Positions 35,894-46,860 of a stretch of 64,000 nt of DNA are shown here, piece after piece. The position numbers and the translations under genes are program-made. The notes under the pieces were generated by a model. The model searched no databases. It was not told the origin of the DNA and was given only the letters and a program-made list of their open reading frames with translations. Each line of letters begins with the position of its first letter. Position 1 is the stretch's first letter. The stretch spans positions 869,387 through 933,386 of the forward strand of contig JAGGNK010011225.1 of the NCBI GenBank assembly GCA_017590115.1, written 5' to 3'. Origin of the DNA: Montifringilla adamsi (Eukaryota; Chordata; Aves; Passeriformes; Passeridae).

Positions 35894-36290
35894 TGTGGTG
35901 GGTTTCCCTGGCTGGATGCCAGGTGCCTACCAAAGTTGCTTTCTCTCTCCCTTCTTCAGCTGGACAGGAGAGAGAAAATATAATCAAAGATCCATGGGTT
36001 GAGACAAGGACCAGGAGAGATCAATCACCTGCTAACACCATGAGCAAAACAGACTGGACTTGGGCAGATTACTTTAATTTATTGCCAAACAAATTAGAGT
36101 AGGGTAATGAGAAATAAAACACCTTCACCTCACCTCTCCCTTCTGCTGGGCTAAGATTCATTCTTGATTTTCTCTACCTCCTCCATCTCAGTGATGCAGA
36201 GGGACCAGGAAGGGGGACTGTGTTGATGTGTTGTTTCCGAGTCCTAATGGACAAGGAGCAGAACCCATAATGTTCTCTTGTAGCAAAGAT
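35894..36290 (-). mobile_element. Avian ERVL-type LTR fragment, - orientation
   Basis: The + strand reads TGTGGTGGGTTTCCCTGGC, TGGATGCCAGGTGCC, TCAGCTGGACAGGAGAG, GAGCAAAACAGACTGGACTT, AATTAGAGTAGGGTAATGAG, the reverse complement of a widespread bird LTR whose 3' end is ...AACCCACCACA. It shares architecture with the + oriented LTR at 22756. The U3 side decays after about 36200. A + strand CR1 follows at once, and no viral genes remain. Confidence 0.82.
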
Positions 36291-36299
36291 GGCCAGAAG

Positions 36300-36685
36300 C
36301 AGGTCAGGGGAGGTGATCCTTCCCATCTCTTCAGCCTGAGAAGGCTCAGGGGGAATTTAGCATGTATGAATACCTGATGGGAGGGAACGAAGATGGAGGC
36401 AGTCTCATTTCATCAATGCCAGTGACGGGACAAGAGGCAATGGGCAAAAATGCACATATACAAAGTTTCACCTGAACAGAAGAGAACACTGTTCTGCTGT
36501 GAGGGGAGTCAAGCAGAGTGACAGGTTGTGCAGAGAGGTTGTGGAATCTCCGTCTTGGACATACTCAGGAGTCAGTTGGACAAAGCTCTGGACAATGTAC
36601 CCAAGCTGTCTCCCCTTGAGCAGGAGGTTAGGACTATATAATTTTGGGAGGTAACTTTCTAACCTCAATGATTCGGTGATTTTGA
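36300..36685 (+). mobile_element. CR1 LINE 3' fragment, + orientation
   Basis: Reads CTTCAGCCTGAGAAGGCTCA, then GTGACGGGACAAGAGGCAAT, then AGGTTGTGCAGAGAGGTTGT, GGAATCTCCGTCTTGGACAT and ends with an ATGATTCGGTGATTT-type tail. This is the 3' end of avian CR1 in sense orientation, heavily diverged. It lies directly against the LTR fragment to its left. Confidence 0.85.
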
Positions 36686-38849
36686 TATCCCTGATCATAG
36701 TCATCACAATTGTTTTTTACTTTTACCCAGTGCATCTTGAATTGTTCAATCAAGACATGCATTTAAAAGCTTTTTTTTTTTTTTTTATTTGATGAGAAAT
36801 ATTTTATTATTAAGCAACAGAACTCATCTGGAATTTGCAAACCAATTCACAAGAGAAATGCTTATTCTTTTTTTCTGTTACATGCAGTGTTCTGAAAATG
36901 TAAATGATTTCTACACTCTTCTTTGGAGGACTTCAGTAGAGGTGTTTCATCGGCTAGAGTAAGGTATCTAGAAAAATTAAGGTGCATTTGTTCTCTGAAT
37001 TTGTTATGTTATTTACATGTCAAAATGTAGATTGGGTACCTACATGCAAAATGCATGCAGTAGCTTGAACGTTTTTCTGGCTTTCATGCTTTCTTCCATG
37101 AAAAATAAAAAAGAAAAAGAAATTAGATGACACCTCATATTCCTTCTTAAGAAGAAACAACATTAAGCAAAAAATTTATAAAGTGCAAAACATTTCTACA
37201 AAGATGGAGAGTTGATCTTATTTCTTGTCCATTCGGAAATCATAGGTTTAATTCATTGGTGGACAGGATGGATTCCAGCCAAAAGGCAGAAATTTTGGTT
37301 CATCCTGGCTTTGCTATTTATGTATTTAGCATTTCAAAAGATCCTGGAGACTTCCACGTATTCCTTTTGTAGATTTGTGTCCAAGAGGTAATTCCAAGTT
37401 GCCAACACCAGCCACCTTGAAGATGACCAAATGTCATCAGTAGCCCCTTTGGTTCTTTAAGATAGCTCATTCTCTTGCTACATGTGGAATTCCAAATCAA
37501 CAGATATAGCCACTTTGGAATATGTACAAGAGGAGCTGATGGAGCAGTGAAACTATAGGTGTAAGCTTTAAGAACGGCATCAGTTTACAGCCTCCAGATC
37601 TGCCACTGAGGAAGACATAGAAGTTTAATTTTTCTTTTTTGAGTACACAGACTCTTTCATTTTCATATCCTTATTTCTAGAAGCTCACAAATCCATGCAG
37701 GTGACTTCTTGTGGGTCAGCAAAAAAAAAAAAAAAAAATTCACTGGAGATTACTCAAAAAGCTGGATGCTAGTTTTCAAGGTGACAGATATTTTTAATGC
37801 TGAATAGAGAGTAGGTGTTCTTAGAGGACAAATATAAATCACAGGTATACTATTGTTTAAAAAGGACTAAAAGAAACTAGAATATTTCCTGAGAAATCTA
37901 TTGGTCAAGAAGGATCTATTGGTTGAGCGTCCACCTTATTTTCTAAGATTTAGCCTAATTAAAATGGACATTGAGCAATTAAAACTTTTCCAATTGTGTT
38001 TTAGTTTTAGATCACTATATTCTAGGTATGTGAGTCATAAGCAGTATTTCTTCAACCCAGTTACCAATTAATTTGCAATAAATGTAGCTACAGGGTGACA
38101 GAGACTTTCTGAGGGGACAGGAGGCTTTTCTGAAAAAATAAGCACCTAGTGAGAAACACATGAAGAGCATGGTACTTCATTACTGTTACTGCAGTTAATA
38201 TTGATGTTTTAATTGGTTGTATTAATAGCTAAACTGTAGGACACTTATTTCAGGGTCTAATTTTACTTGCAGTTATAATGAATAAGAGTTGTTGAAAGTG
38301 GTTTTTAGCTGAAGGCTTCAAAGTAGACACCTTGACACCATGTAAGTGGATCAACAGGACAATCACTGCACAGAATTTAGCATTAAGTCCCTTCTCTCCA
38401 GCTATGTGAAATGAATTATTATACAATAGTGTTTGGCTGCTCTCTCTGAATGGAAATAGGTTTCTCAGTATTTGCATGGTTTAAGCAAAATGATGAAACT
38501 CAGTTTTGCATAGAGCTCATGCCTTTTCAGAGGTAAAATAAAAACCGAAGGAAACAAAAGAAAAACAGAAGTGTATAGAAAAGTAAAGCCTCAGGGAAAT
38601 AATATTTCACTAGCAGATAATATGCCTAAAATTGTCACAAAAGTTTTCAAAGTAAAATGCATTTACCATTAATAAGGTAATTTTTTTCTTATTGTATTAT
38701 ATTTTCTGACTATATAGATACAATTGGCCAAAATTCATTAGCAGTAATTGCTGTGTACTTTGTTTTTTGGTTGAAGTATGTAATGACTGTCTTACTGTTG
38801 ATTTGTGAATATATGACTGTATACGTCTTGTCTAGCAAATGAATTTAAG
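36686..38849. other. AT-rich sequence, no supported gene
   Basis: Contains a T run at about 36773-36786 and an A run at 37721-37738. No other feature seen. Confidence 0.5.
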
Positions 38850-38992
38850 ATTACCTTAGTTGGTTGGGGCATGGTGCTAATAACACCTGGGTTGTGAGTT
38901 TGATCCCCGTGTAGGACATTCACTTGAGTTGCACTCAATCATCCTTCCTTGTGGCGGGCCCCTTCCAACTCTTCCAAGAAGAGTCTGTGAAA
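38850..38992 (+). mobile_element. tRNA-Ile-derived SINE with CR1-like tail (TguSINE1-like)
   Basis: The head reads TTAGTTGGTTGGGGCATGG, TGCTAATAACACC, AGTTTGATCCCCGTGTAGG, a decayed tRNA-Ile (anticodon AAT at 38879-38881) with recognisable A box and B box (AGTTTGATCCC at 38897). The body reads CACTTGAGTTGCACTCAATC, ATCCTT, CCCCTTCCAACTC, the CR1-like tail through which such SINEs are copied by CR1 machinery. This combination is the zebra finch TguSINE1 type and points to a songbird. Acceptor-stem pairing is lost, so it is not a working tRNA gene. Confidence 0.85.
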
Positions 38993-41900
38993 ATTGTTTT
39001 TGCATGATTACTCTCTGTATGTTTTATCTTTCAGGATAGCATTTAGATATTTACAAGCAGCTTTTTTGGTGGTTGTATTTTTGCCTTTTTTTTTTTTTTT
39101 TTTTTTTTGGAAAATGTCCTGCCCATCCAGATGCATATGGATGTGTGCATATTTTGTGTATGCAAAAAACCTATTTTGTATGGTAAATATAGTACCCATT
39201 GTTAGGCCCTCAGAATTTCAGGCTTTCATATTTGAGCAGCCTGCTTTTCATAACAAGCCTTTGGTTTTCTGAAATAAGGTATACTTTGTTCGGACTGGCA
39301 CTAGTTGCAAATTTGTTCTCAGAAAAAGCTTTAGAATTTGTGAAACCATGGCATTGACTCAGAGGACTTAAATTCTCCTTCTTTCTACTCTGACATGATG
39401 TTGACTTTTCTTGTGATTTGCTGTCTTAAAGAAAACTGTGTCTTGTCCTTTAAAATTGCTGTGATGGTGCAGGTACAGAATTTCTGGAAGTATGTTGTGA
39501 TGGTTGCAATTTAACATCTTTAGCCTTATTCACCTTAACTTTTGTAGTCCTGCCTAAAAAGGTGATATTAGTACTTGGCTGCATTTTATTCTGATTTTGA
39601 AATATTAAAGGAAATGGAAATGAAAGGAATGGAAAGGCTCTGTATTAAAATTGAAATTTTAATACACAGCCCCTGAATTGGAGACATTGCAAACATTAGA
39701 GGCAAAGCTCAGTATTCTCTGTTTCATGTAGGTAGGAAGAGATAATAGTGAGAAGATGTTTCTCCACAAAGCCATACTGGGTGCCCACATTGCCTGTGAA
39801 TCTTAATATTTCAAGAAAATGTTGCTTTTAAAAAATCAAAAAATTGGCTTTTAAATCAGAAATATTGAATGGTTAGCATGTTGCTTATGTGCCCAATGCT
39901 CTCAATGTTTGATCTTTCTGCATGATTGTGATAAAACTGAGATATAATTGTGGAGATGTAAGAAAACCCCTCATTTTTAAAACAAACATTTTTTCATTGA
40001 AAAATTTCAAAAAAAAGAAACTTTCAGCATAGCTGAGAAATTCAAAGTCAGTGCACCAGTATGGTTTTAAATGCATGTGTAAAACTTGGAAATGGGAACC
40101 TGAAATGTAGAAATTGTTTGCCCTCTGTTCCTCCACAAGCTTTTGTATAGAATTTTGTGGTTAGGGCGTCTCTTCTTATTAGCACAGTAGTGATTAATAC
40201 CTGCTTGTTTCTTAAAGAGTACAGATCGTGTATACTGAGGCAATTTGGAGACATAGGACTTTTTCCAGCTGTTGAAGGTAATGGTAACACCTTGCTTGTG
40301 TCTTACTGTGACTGCTACATAGGGCTATATTCAGCATTTTCTATTGTAATATCTTTCAATATTTGCCCTTTTGTTGTTTCAAAGTCTAGGATGTATGGGG
40401 TTTTTTTCCCAAGGAATTCAGATTTGTTTGGTTTGGAATTGCAAGTATTTCTGTTGAGGACATTGGATGGCGTTTATCTCTGTCCATATAACTTTTTCCT
40501 TTAGACATGTTGCAGCTTTGTGCATTGCCCATACCCAACACTAATCAACTGATTTTTAGAGTGGTGTAAGAGTGAAACAAAAAACTATGTGAAATAAATG
40601 TTTAAAGGTTAATATTGATTGGAGCAAACTATTCAAAAGAGCTGAATCACAACAATTAATTAATTTGAAACAATGAGCTTTCTTAAAGACCTGTTCTAAA
40701 AACAAAGCAGTAGTTCAATAGGGATCCTAAAATTCAAGTAATGCACTGAAACATCTAATTCATGATTATTTCTACTGTGTGCACTGAACAGATTGGCAGT
40801 GATTGCTTTTGATGAGAAAAAGCCTGTCTTCAAAACCTGATGAGGATTTTGCCTCTGGCATCAAAAGTGGTTGGGATTTTACTGTTTTGTGGGTTTGTAA
40901 ACACCAAGAAGTTCATGACTTGTCTATCCAGGGAATAGAGAATAAGACACAACTTATTCTCCATCCTGGTGTCTGTCATAAAAATACTCTTCCTTGATAT
41001 TTGACAGTTCTATCCTCCTCATGTTGCATCTTATAAAAAAGTGAACACTGCATAAAGGACTATTTTGTAATGTCCTCCTCTAAGACTGCTGTCAAGAGAT
41101 GTGTTGCATGAAGAAGAAAGGAGGACTATTTCTGGGCAGTTTTGCTGGGATGCAAAGGAGTGTAGAGAAATTTGAAAAAATAATCATTTACCAGCTTTCT
41201 TTGGCTGTTTTGCACAGATGTTGCAGCAGTTGTTTCCCAGAAACCTCTTTGGACAATTTTTTCGAGAGACATGAGGCAGCTGTAGGTGGCCCTATTTACT
41301 GACTCTGAAATTCACAAATGGAATCAAGGTGTTAATGCTTTTTGTTTCTTTTAAAAAAGGTGGAAAAAAGAAACAGGAGTGGGCAGCAGAAAATGGAAAA
41401 AAGCCATTGTGCATGTCTTGCTGTTCTTTAGACTGTTATATGACGCTAATCAATATCCTCTGATAGAATTTGAACAGAGATTGAGATTGTTATTAATGAT
41501 CAGTACAGGATATTTGAATGTTTAGCAATCAATGCTGAATATCAATTTTGTTCAAATTACACCAAGAATGTTTTTCTTCTTTTCATTCCCAAGATAAGTT
41601 GTACATCTTTTGTTATCCTGGCAATAAATAATTTTGCTACACATTGTGTTGTAATTTGACAATTGTACTGATGTAATTTATTTACTTTCTATGATGGAAC
41701 TTTTCCTGGGGATGTAACTGTCATTTGTTTTGAATAAATGAAATTTATTTTCAGCCATGTCTCAGTAGAATATAGCATATTCAGGGAGATAAAGACCTCT
41801 AATATAAAGTTTGCCATGTAAAAAAAAAAAAAAAATCATATTCAGTCTCTATGCTCCTGTGGAATTCTGCTATCATAATTCTGCAGTACAGCATAAGCTG

Positions 41901-44900
41901 TAAGACATTATTATCTAGTCCTCTGTATACACCTGTATAGGCAAATGACATTAAATGAGCTCCATTAACCAAAGGGAAGAAATACCATGATTATCCTCCC
42001 TAATAAGTAGAAATTCAGACTTAAGTCTCAGTCATATAAATTCACAGCAATATAATATTAGGGAGAGAATGATTTTTTTAGAAGTAGGTCCCAGACTGGC
42101 CTGTTAAAATAATATATATTATACTAAAATAGTAAATTCCAAATGTTCATTAAGATAGTTGAGTATTCATATGTCTCAGTACTGCCAAAGGTGAAGGAAA
42201 AAGAAGTGAATGTAGAAGCATATAAAGAATGAGACAAAAAGACAATCTAGGAATGCTACAGTGTGTGTTGCTTTAGTTATTGCAAACTTTGGCCAATAAA
42301 GAGACACAGAAAATATCACAGAGAGTCACCTATGAAATCTTTTAAACTGTTGTGGAACTGCTTTAAGAAATGCCTGTTCAACATTTGGCAAATGAAACAT
42401 TTTTGTCAGGTAAAAGCAGAGGTGATTCAGTTAAGATTATCACTATAAAATAAATACATTTTATTTCCTTCCTTAACTACTTTCATTTACAGCATCTATT
42501 TACAGAAAAGAAACTACAGATGGAGAACTTTATTATTTAGGCTGGTCAAGTGCTATTTAGAGATAGTTGCTTACACAGCCTGGAAATACAAATTGGTGCT
42601 CTAGATGTCCTAGTACTGTGTTGCTTCATGATGGATACCTAACCTGAAAATGTCTTTCTTAAAAATGCTTATTTAAGAGGAGTTAGTGTCTGGGGTATAT
42701 TCCTAGCTTCCTAACAGTCTTGAGCATAGACTAAAACCAGTTATTTTCAGATATCCTAATTTTCTAGTCTCCTGCTTCAGATCTGGTTGATTAACACCTG
42801 TAGCCATTGTGTAACTTTGCTCTTTCACCTGAAACTAAGTCATAGATACACATTCAGCTTTTGTAAACTATGTTAGAACAGTCACGGTTTTGTAGTGAAT
42901 TAGAATGTGCTGAGTAATACATCTTTGGTGATTAAACTGTGATGGAAGTAAATTATCCTCTTTCTGAAAGTCTCCTGTGGCAAGAAGAATGTCATGCTGA
43001 CAACAAGAACAAAGTCTGCCCCGCCATGAGTGTGATTTGGCTTACAAGCAGGACATACCAGTGACTGGAGTGGAACGAATTTTGCTGCCTTTCTTATTGG
43101 TAGACAGGTGGGGAGGTATCTTCCTACAGTGTAGCCACTGCAAAACTACAGCAGCAGCTACATCTGTCTTTGAAAAACAAACTATCCATTCTGAGGTAAC
43201 AATGATGTTTGGTCCCATTTAAAATTGTTTTAAGCTTGTTTTTCCCTAGGGGAAAATCTGGACAATATGTCATTATGTTTTCACTTAAAAGATTGCACTT
43301 CCTTGTTGTGTATGTTTCTACATGTGTATTATTAGATGCACTCTAATAGAAGTACAGGGAAATTGAAACTTCTGGTTTCAGAAGGAAGTATATCTTACTG
43401 TACTGACTCTGTGAAGTAAGGTTTTGGTAGTGGGGAGGTGGGAGCTGCCGAGATAGCCTCTGAAGGAAGACATCATTGTCTGCTTTGTGCTGGACACAGC
43501 TGGTTCCAGTCCTCTCTGCAATGGACTTACTGGAGAACACAGTGAGCCCATCAGCCACTGTGGGCACCTGGGAAAACTTATGTAAGGCAGGTCAAGAGCA
43601 AACAGAAGATCTGAGGGTGGAGCTGAGATAAAACTTGTGTGCTGAGAACTATCTTAGCATGACAGTTTGGGAGGGTAGAGGACTGTGAATGCCTGTTTGC
43701 CAAAAGATTTGTAATTAAATCTATTTATCAATTATCAAAAATATATCAGCTCAGTTCCTCTTAGATGTTGTTGTATTTCTTTGGTGAGGACTTAACATTG
43801 TAGAGATTATAAATAAAGCTAATTAGAGTGGTGGTTTATTTATTTATTAATACTTACCTTTCTACCAAAGAGAATAAACTCATTTACTACAGTACAGGAA
43901 GGCAAGTGGATGCTTCACACTTCATTTTCTCCTTTCACAGTGAATTATCTTGCCTTCATCAGTGTTTTGAGTAATATTTCTGTGACACCTCAGCTTCAAC
44001 ACCTTCCACATACACATAACAAACAGTAAACAAAGTCACTATGAGACCACAGGGCAAGAAAACACCTTGGTAAGTACATATTTACATTACAATTATGAGC
44101 TAACTATATGGAGATACTGAAGTATTTTATGCTAATTTTACTAAATTATCATATGATTACGCAGGTAAATTGACATCTGCAAAGTTGTCTGAGTGCCAGG
44201 CAAGCCTAGCAGCAACATATTGTATAAATTCGTATTTTAACAGCATGAAGCTCAGTCCCACAGGTCTGCTATTCAGTTATTGTTCCCAATCAAGCTGTCA
44301 GTATTACTTGGTGTGATTCAGGTGCTTATATGTACTAACATTGCTATATTGTCTCATTCTGAAAGCAAAAAGGATTAGTATACACCTACATATGTAAAAT
44401 AGGATTGTCAATTCAAGTAATTATATGCTAGTATACATCACCAATAAAATATTTAACTAAAATTCCCATCTTCATATTTACCTCCTTATTGACTTTTATT
44501 TGTCCCTTCTAGGTCCCATTCCTTATCACTTTCCCTTTGTGAATTAAAACTGTATCATTTTACATATAATATCTTACATGTTATGAAAATTATGCATAAC
44601 AGCTTTTATCTGTGAGGTATTTAATCACAATATTTTGTACACAGCACAAGAATATGTGCCCGAGTCTTAGAGAACTTGAGACATCAACAGTGATGTCTAG
44701 CCTTTTTCCCCTCACTAAACCAGGGGAATAGTTGGAAATTAAAAATTATACTGTCAGACATTGGTCCTGCCCAAGAGTCCACCAGTTGTCACTCTGTTCA
44801 GATGCACATGGAGTTCAAAGGTGCCTTCTGTGAGAGCAAGACATAATACCATAAGATGAAGCAAACAAGCTTCCATCAGAGACAATCAGGAAGAAAATAA

Positions 44901-45117
44901 TGTTCATTATTCAGTCACTGTCCCAGAAGGCCATAAACTTTTAATGCTTATTCCACATTCCTTTCAGGGAAGACTCTCCTTGCCAGCTAAAGGTTGCTGG
45001 GCTCAGTTCTTCAGTTTACTACTAAGGGGAGGCAGCCCATGTACCATGTCACATGTCTAGTGTTAAGAGCTCAATTTAAATAAACTACAGGCCTGCCCCA
45101 TGAGTAGCCCTTTTTTT
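38993..45117. other. AT-rich sequence, no supported gene
   Basis: Contains a T run at about 39087-39108 and an A run at about 41820-41836. A 29-base - strand open block (43858-43886) sits between a good acceptor and a consensus GTAAGT donor. Otherwise I see nothing in it. Confidence 0.45.
43858..43886 (-). other. Possible 29-base micro-exon, - strand
   Basis: A pyrimidine tract ending TACTGTAG (reading the - strand) precedes 29 bases ending AAAG|GTAAGTAT, a textbook donor. One frame is open (N-E-F-I-L-F-G-R-K). It lies between the two larger - strand coding blocks. Such pairs arise by chance in AT-rich DNA. Confidence 0.2.
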
Positions 45118-45968
45118 GTGCAGGGGTGTAGATCTGCTAGAGGGTAGGAAGGCTGTGCAGAGGGATCTGGACTGGCTGGAACAATGGGCAGAGGCCGACT
45201 GTATGAGGTTCATACAACTTGTATAGGCTAAGCGTTGGGTTCTGCACTTGGATCAGAACCAACCCCTTGCAGTGCTCTAGACTTGGGTCAGAGTGGCTGG
45301 GGAGCAGACCAACAGAAAAGGACCCCAGTGGTGCTGATTGACATAGAACATGACCCAGATGTGTGCCCAGATGACTAAGAATGTCAATGGCATCCTGGTT
45401 TGTATCAAAAATAGTGCAGCCAGCAGGATCAGGGAATTGATTGTCCTCCTGTACAAGGCACTGCTGAGGCTGCACTTCAAGTCTTTTGTTTAGCTTTGGG
45501 CCCCTCACTATATAAAAAACATTGAGGTGCTGGAATGTGTCCAGAGAAGGGCAACGAAGTTGGTAAAGAGCACAAGTCTCATGAGAAGTGGCTGATGGAG
45601 CTGGGGGTGTTTAGGCTGGAGGAAAGGGAAACCTTATTGCTCTTTGAAACTATCTGACAGGAAGTTGTGGTGAGGTGGATTTCAGCCTCTTCTCCCACTT
45701 CTCAAAGTGATAGGTTGAGAGGAAGTGCCCTCAAGTTATGTCAGGGAAGGTTTAGTTAAGTATCAGGAAAAATTTCTCCGTGGAAACAGTGACCCAGCAT
45801 TAGAACAGGCTTCCCAGGGAGGTGTTTGCATCACCATCTTGGAAGTGTTCAGAAAATGTGGGGTTATGGCATCTTAGGACATGGTTTAGAGGTGAACATG
45901 GTGGTGGTACTAGCTGATGGTTGGTCTTAAAGTTGTTTTCCAATCTTAATAACTTTATGATTCTATTG
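45118..45968 (+). mobile_element. CR1 LINE 3' portion, ~850 bp, + orientation
   Basis: Sense CR1: GGATCTGGACTGGCTGGA, GAGGTTCATACAACTTGT, TGCAGTGCTCTAGACTTGGG, GAGGCTGCACTTCAAGT, GGTGCTGGAATGTGTCCAG, GAAGGGCAACGAAG, the TTTAGGCTGGAGGAAAGGG block, ending TTTATGATTCTATTG at 45968 with the octamer tail. It covers the end of ORF2 plus the 3' UTR. Many frameshifts; not coding. The - strand frames here are shadows. The 5' side is truncated, as usual for CR1. Confidence 0.95.
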
Positions 45969-46419
45969 AAATACAGATGAGTGACAACTGCAAACTCTTT
46001 TCTTCCCATGTGCATTGCCACTGGGCACGTAGGCTGTTTCTTCTAAAACCTAAATAAATCCTATTTCATTATTGCACTGGGCAGACTGGGAATCAGTTCA
46101 AGCACCAGCTCTCAGGACTGACAGGCAGATGGTTTGTCTGTCTTGGGGAAAATGGCTATGTTGGTGTTTCAGTGTAGCATATTCAGTAACTGCATGTGCA
46201 GAATAGTGAGGAATAAAGCTCTGTTGGGATGAGTGATGTCCGAAATCATTGACAAGTCTGTGAACAAAGGGCCTGCCAAATGGCATTCTGGCATCAAGTC
46301 TGATACCCACTACTCTTTGTTGTTCCTTGTTTATGGTTCTTCTCTGTACAATATAGTAACTTTGTGATTGCCAACTTTATGCATGTGGTGCTCACTCAGG
46401 ATAAAATTGTTTTTACCAG

Positions 46420-46508
46420 GCCTGCTAGTCTGGAGAACCAATACAGAATATCTCCTCTGAATGGCAATGCCTCAGATGAATTCAGTATTTATGTCAGAGA
46501 TCAAGAAG
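46420..46508 (+). CDS. Weak candidate coding exon, + strand
   Basis: The acceptor TTGTTTTTACCAG (ending 46419) is good and the donor GAAG|GTGAAG at 46508 is fair. The 89 bases between are open and read P-A-S-L-E-N-Q-Y-R-I-S-P-L-N-G-N, then a D-E-F-S-I-Y-V-R-D run. It looks globular rather than random, and the frame stays open past the donor to 46690. It lies between two CR1 pieces, so it may also be part of an old mobile element. No family recognised. Confidence 0.27.
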
Positions 46509-46684
46509 GTGAAGATAAGAAGGAGGTTTTGACCAGTGGAAGAACAGTGGTACTGTTTCCAGTGAATCCAGCCGAGAGCATCTGGTGGACCCAGCTGGAT
46601 TACTGTGTTGGGCTCAGATGGAGTAGCTTAAACTTTGGCACAAGCATCTGCAGTGTTTATTCAGTGTGGTGTGTCATCATAAAA

Positions 46685-46860
46685 CCATAGTTTTATGAAA
46701 CCATAAAACCATAGGAAGGGGCCTTCAAGATCATCCCGTTCCAACCCCTGTGCAGTGCACAAGGACACACTCCATGAGACCGTGTTGCAGGAGACATCCA
46801 CAACTTCTCTGGACAATCTGCACTCTACTACTGATGTTGATAGGCTGGAGAGTTTTCATA
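46685..46860 (-). mobile_element. CR1 LINE 3' tail fragment, - orientation
   Basis: Repeats of ACCATAAAACCATAGG-type octamers, then GGGGCCTTCAAGATCATCCC, GTTCCAACCCCTGTGCAG, and ACATCCACAACTTCTCTGG: the antisense CR1 end, diverged. Only the last ~170 bases of the element remain. Confidence 0.85.

Noticed and set aside
38855..38925. tRNA-Ile gene
   Set aside because: The head matches tRNA-Ile, but the stems are broken and a CR1-like tail follows, so it is a SINE.
45137..45508. - strand frames of 123 and 67 codons
   Set aside because: Antisense to a + strand CR1.
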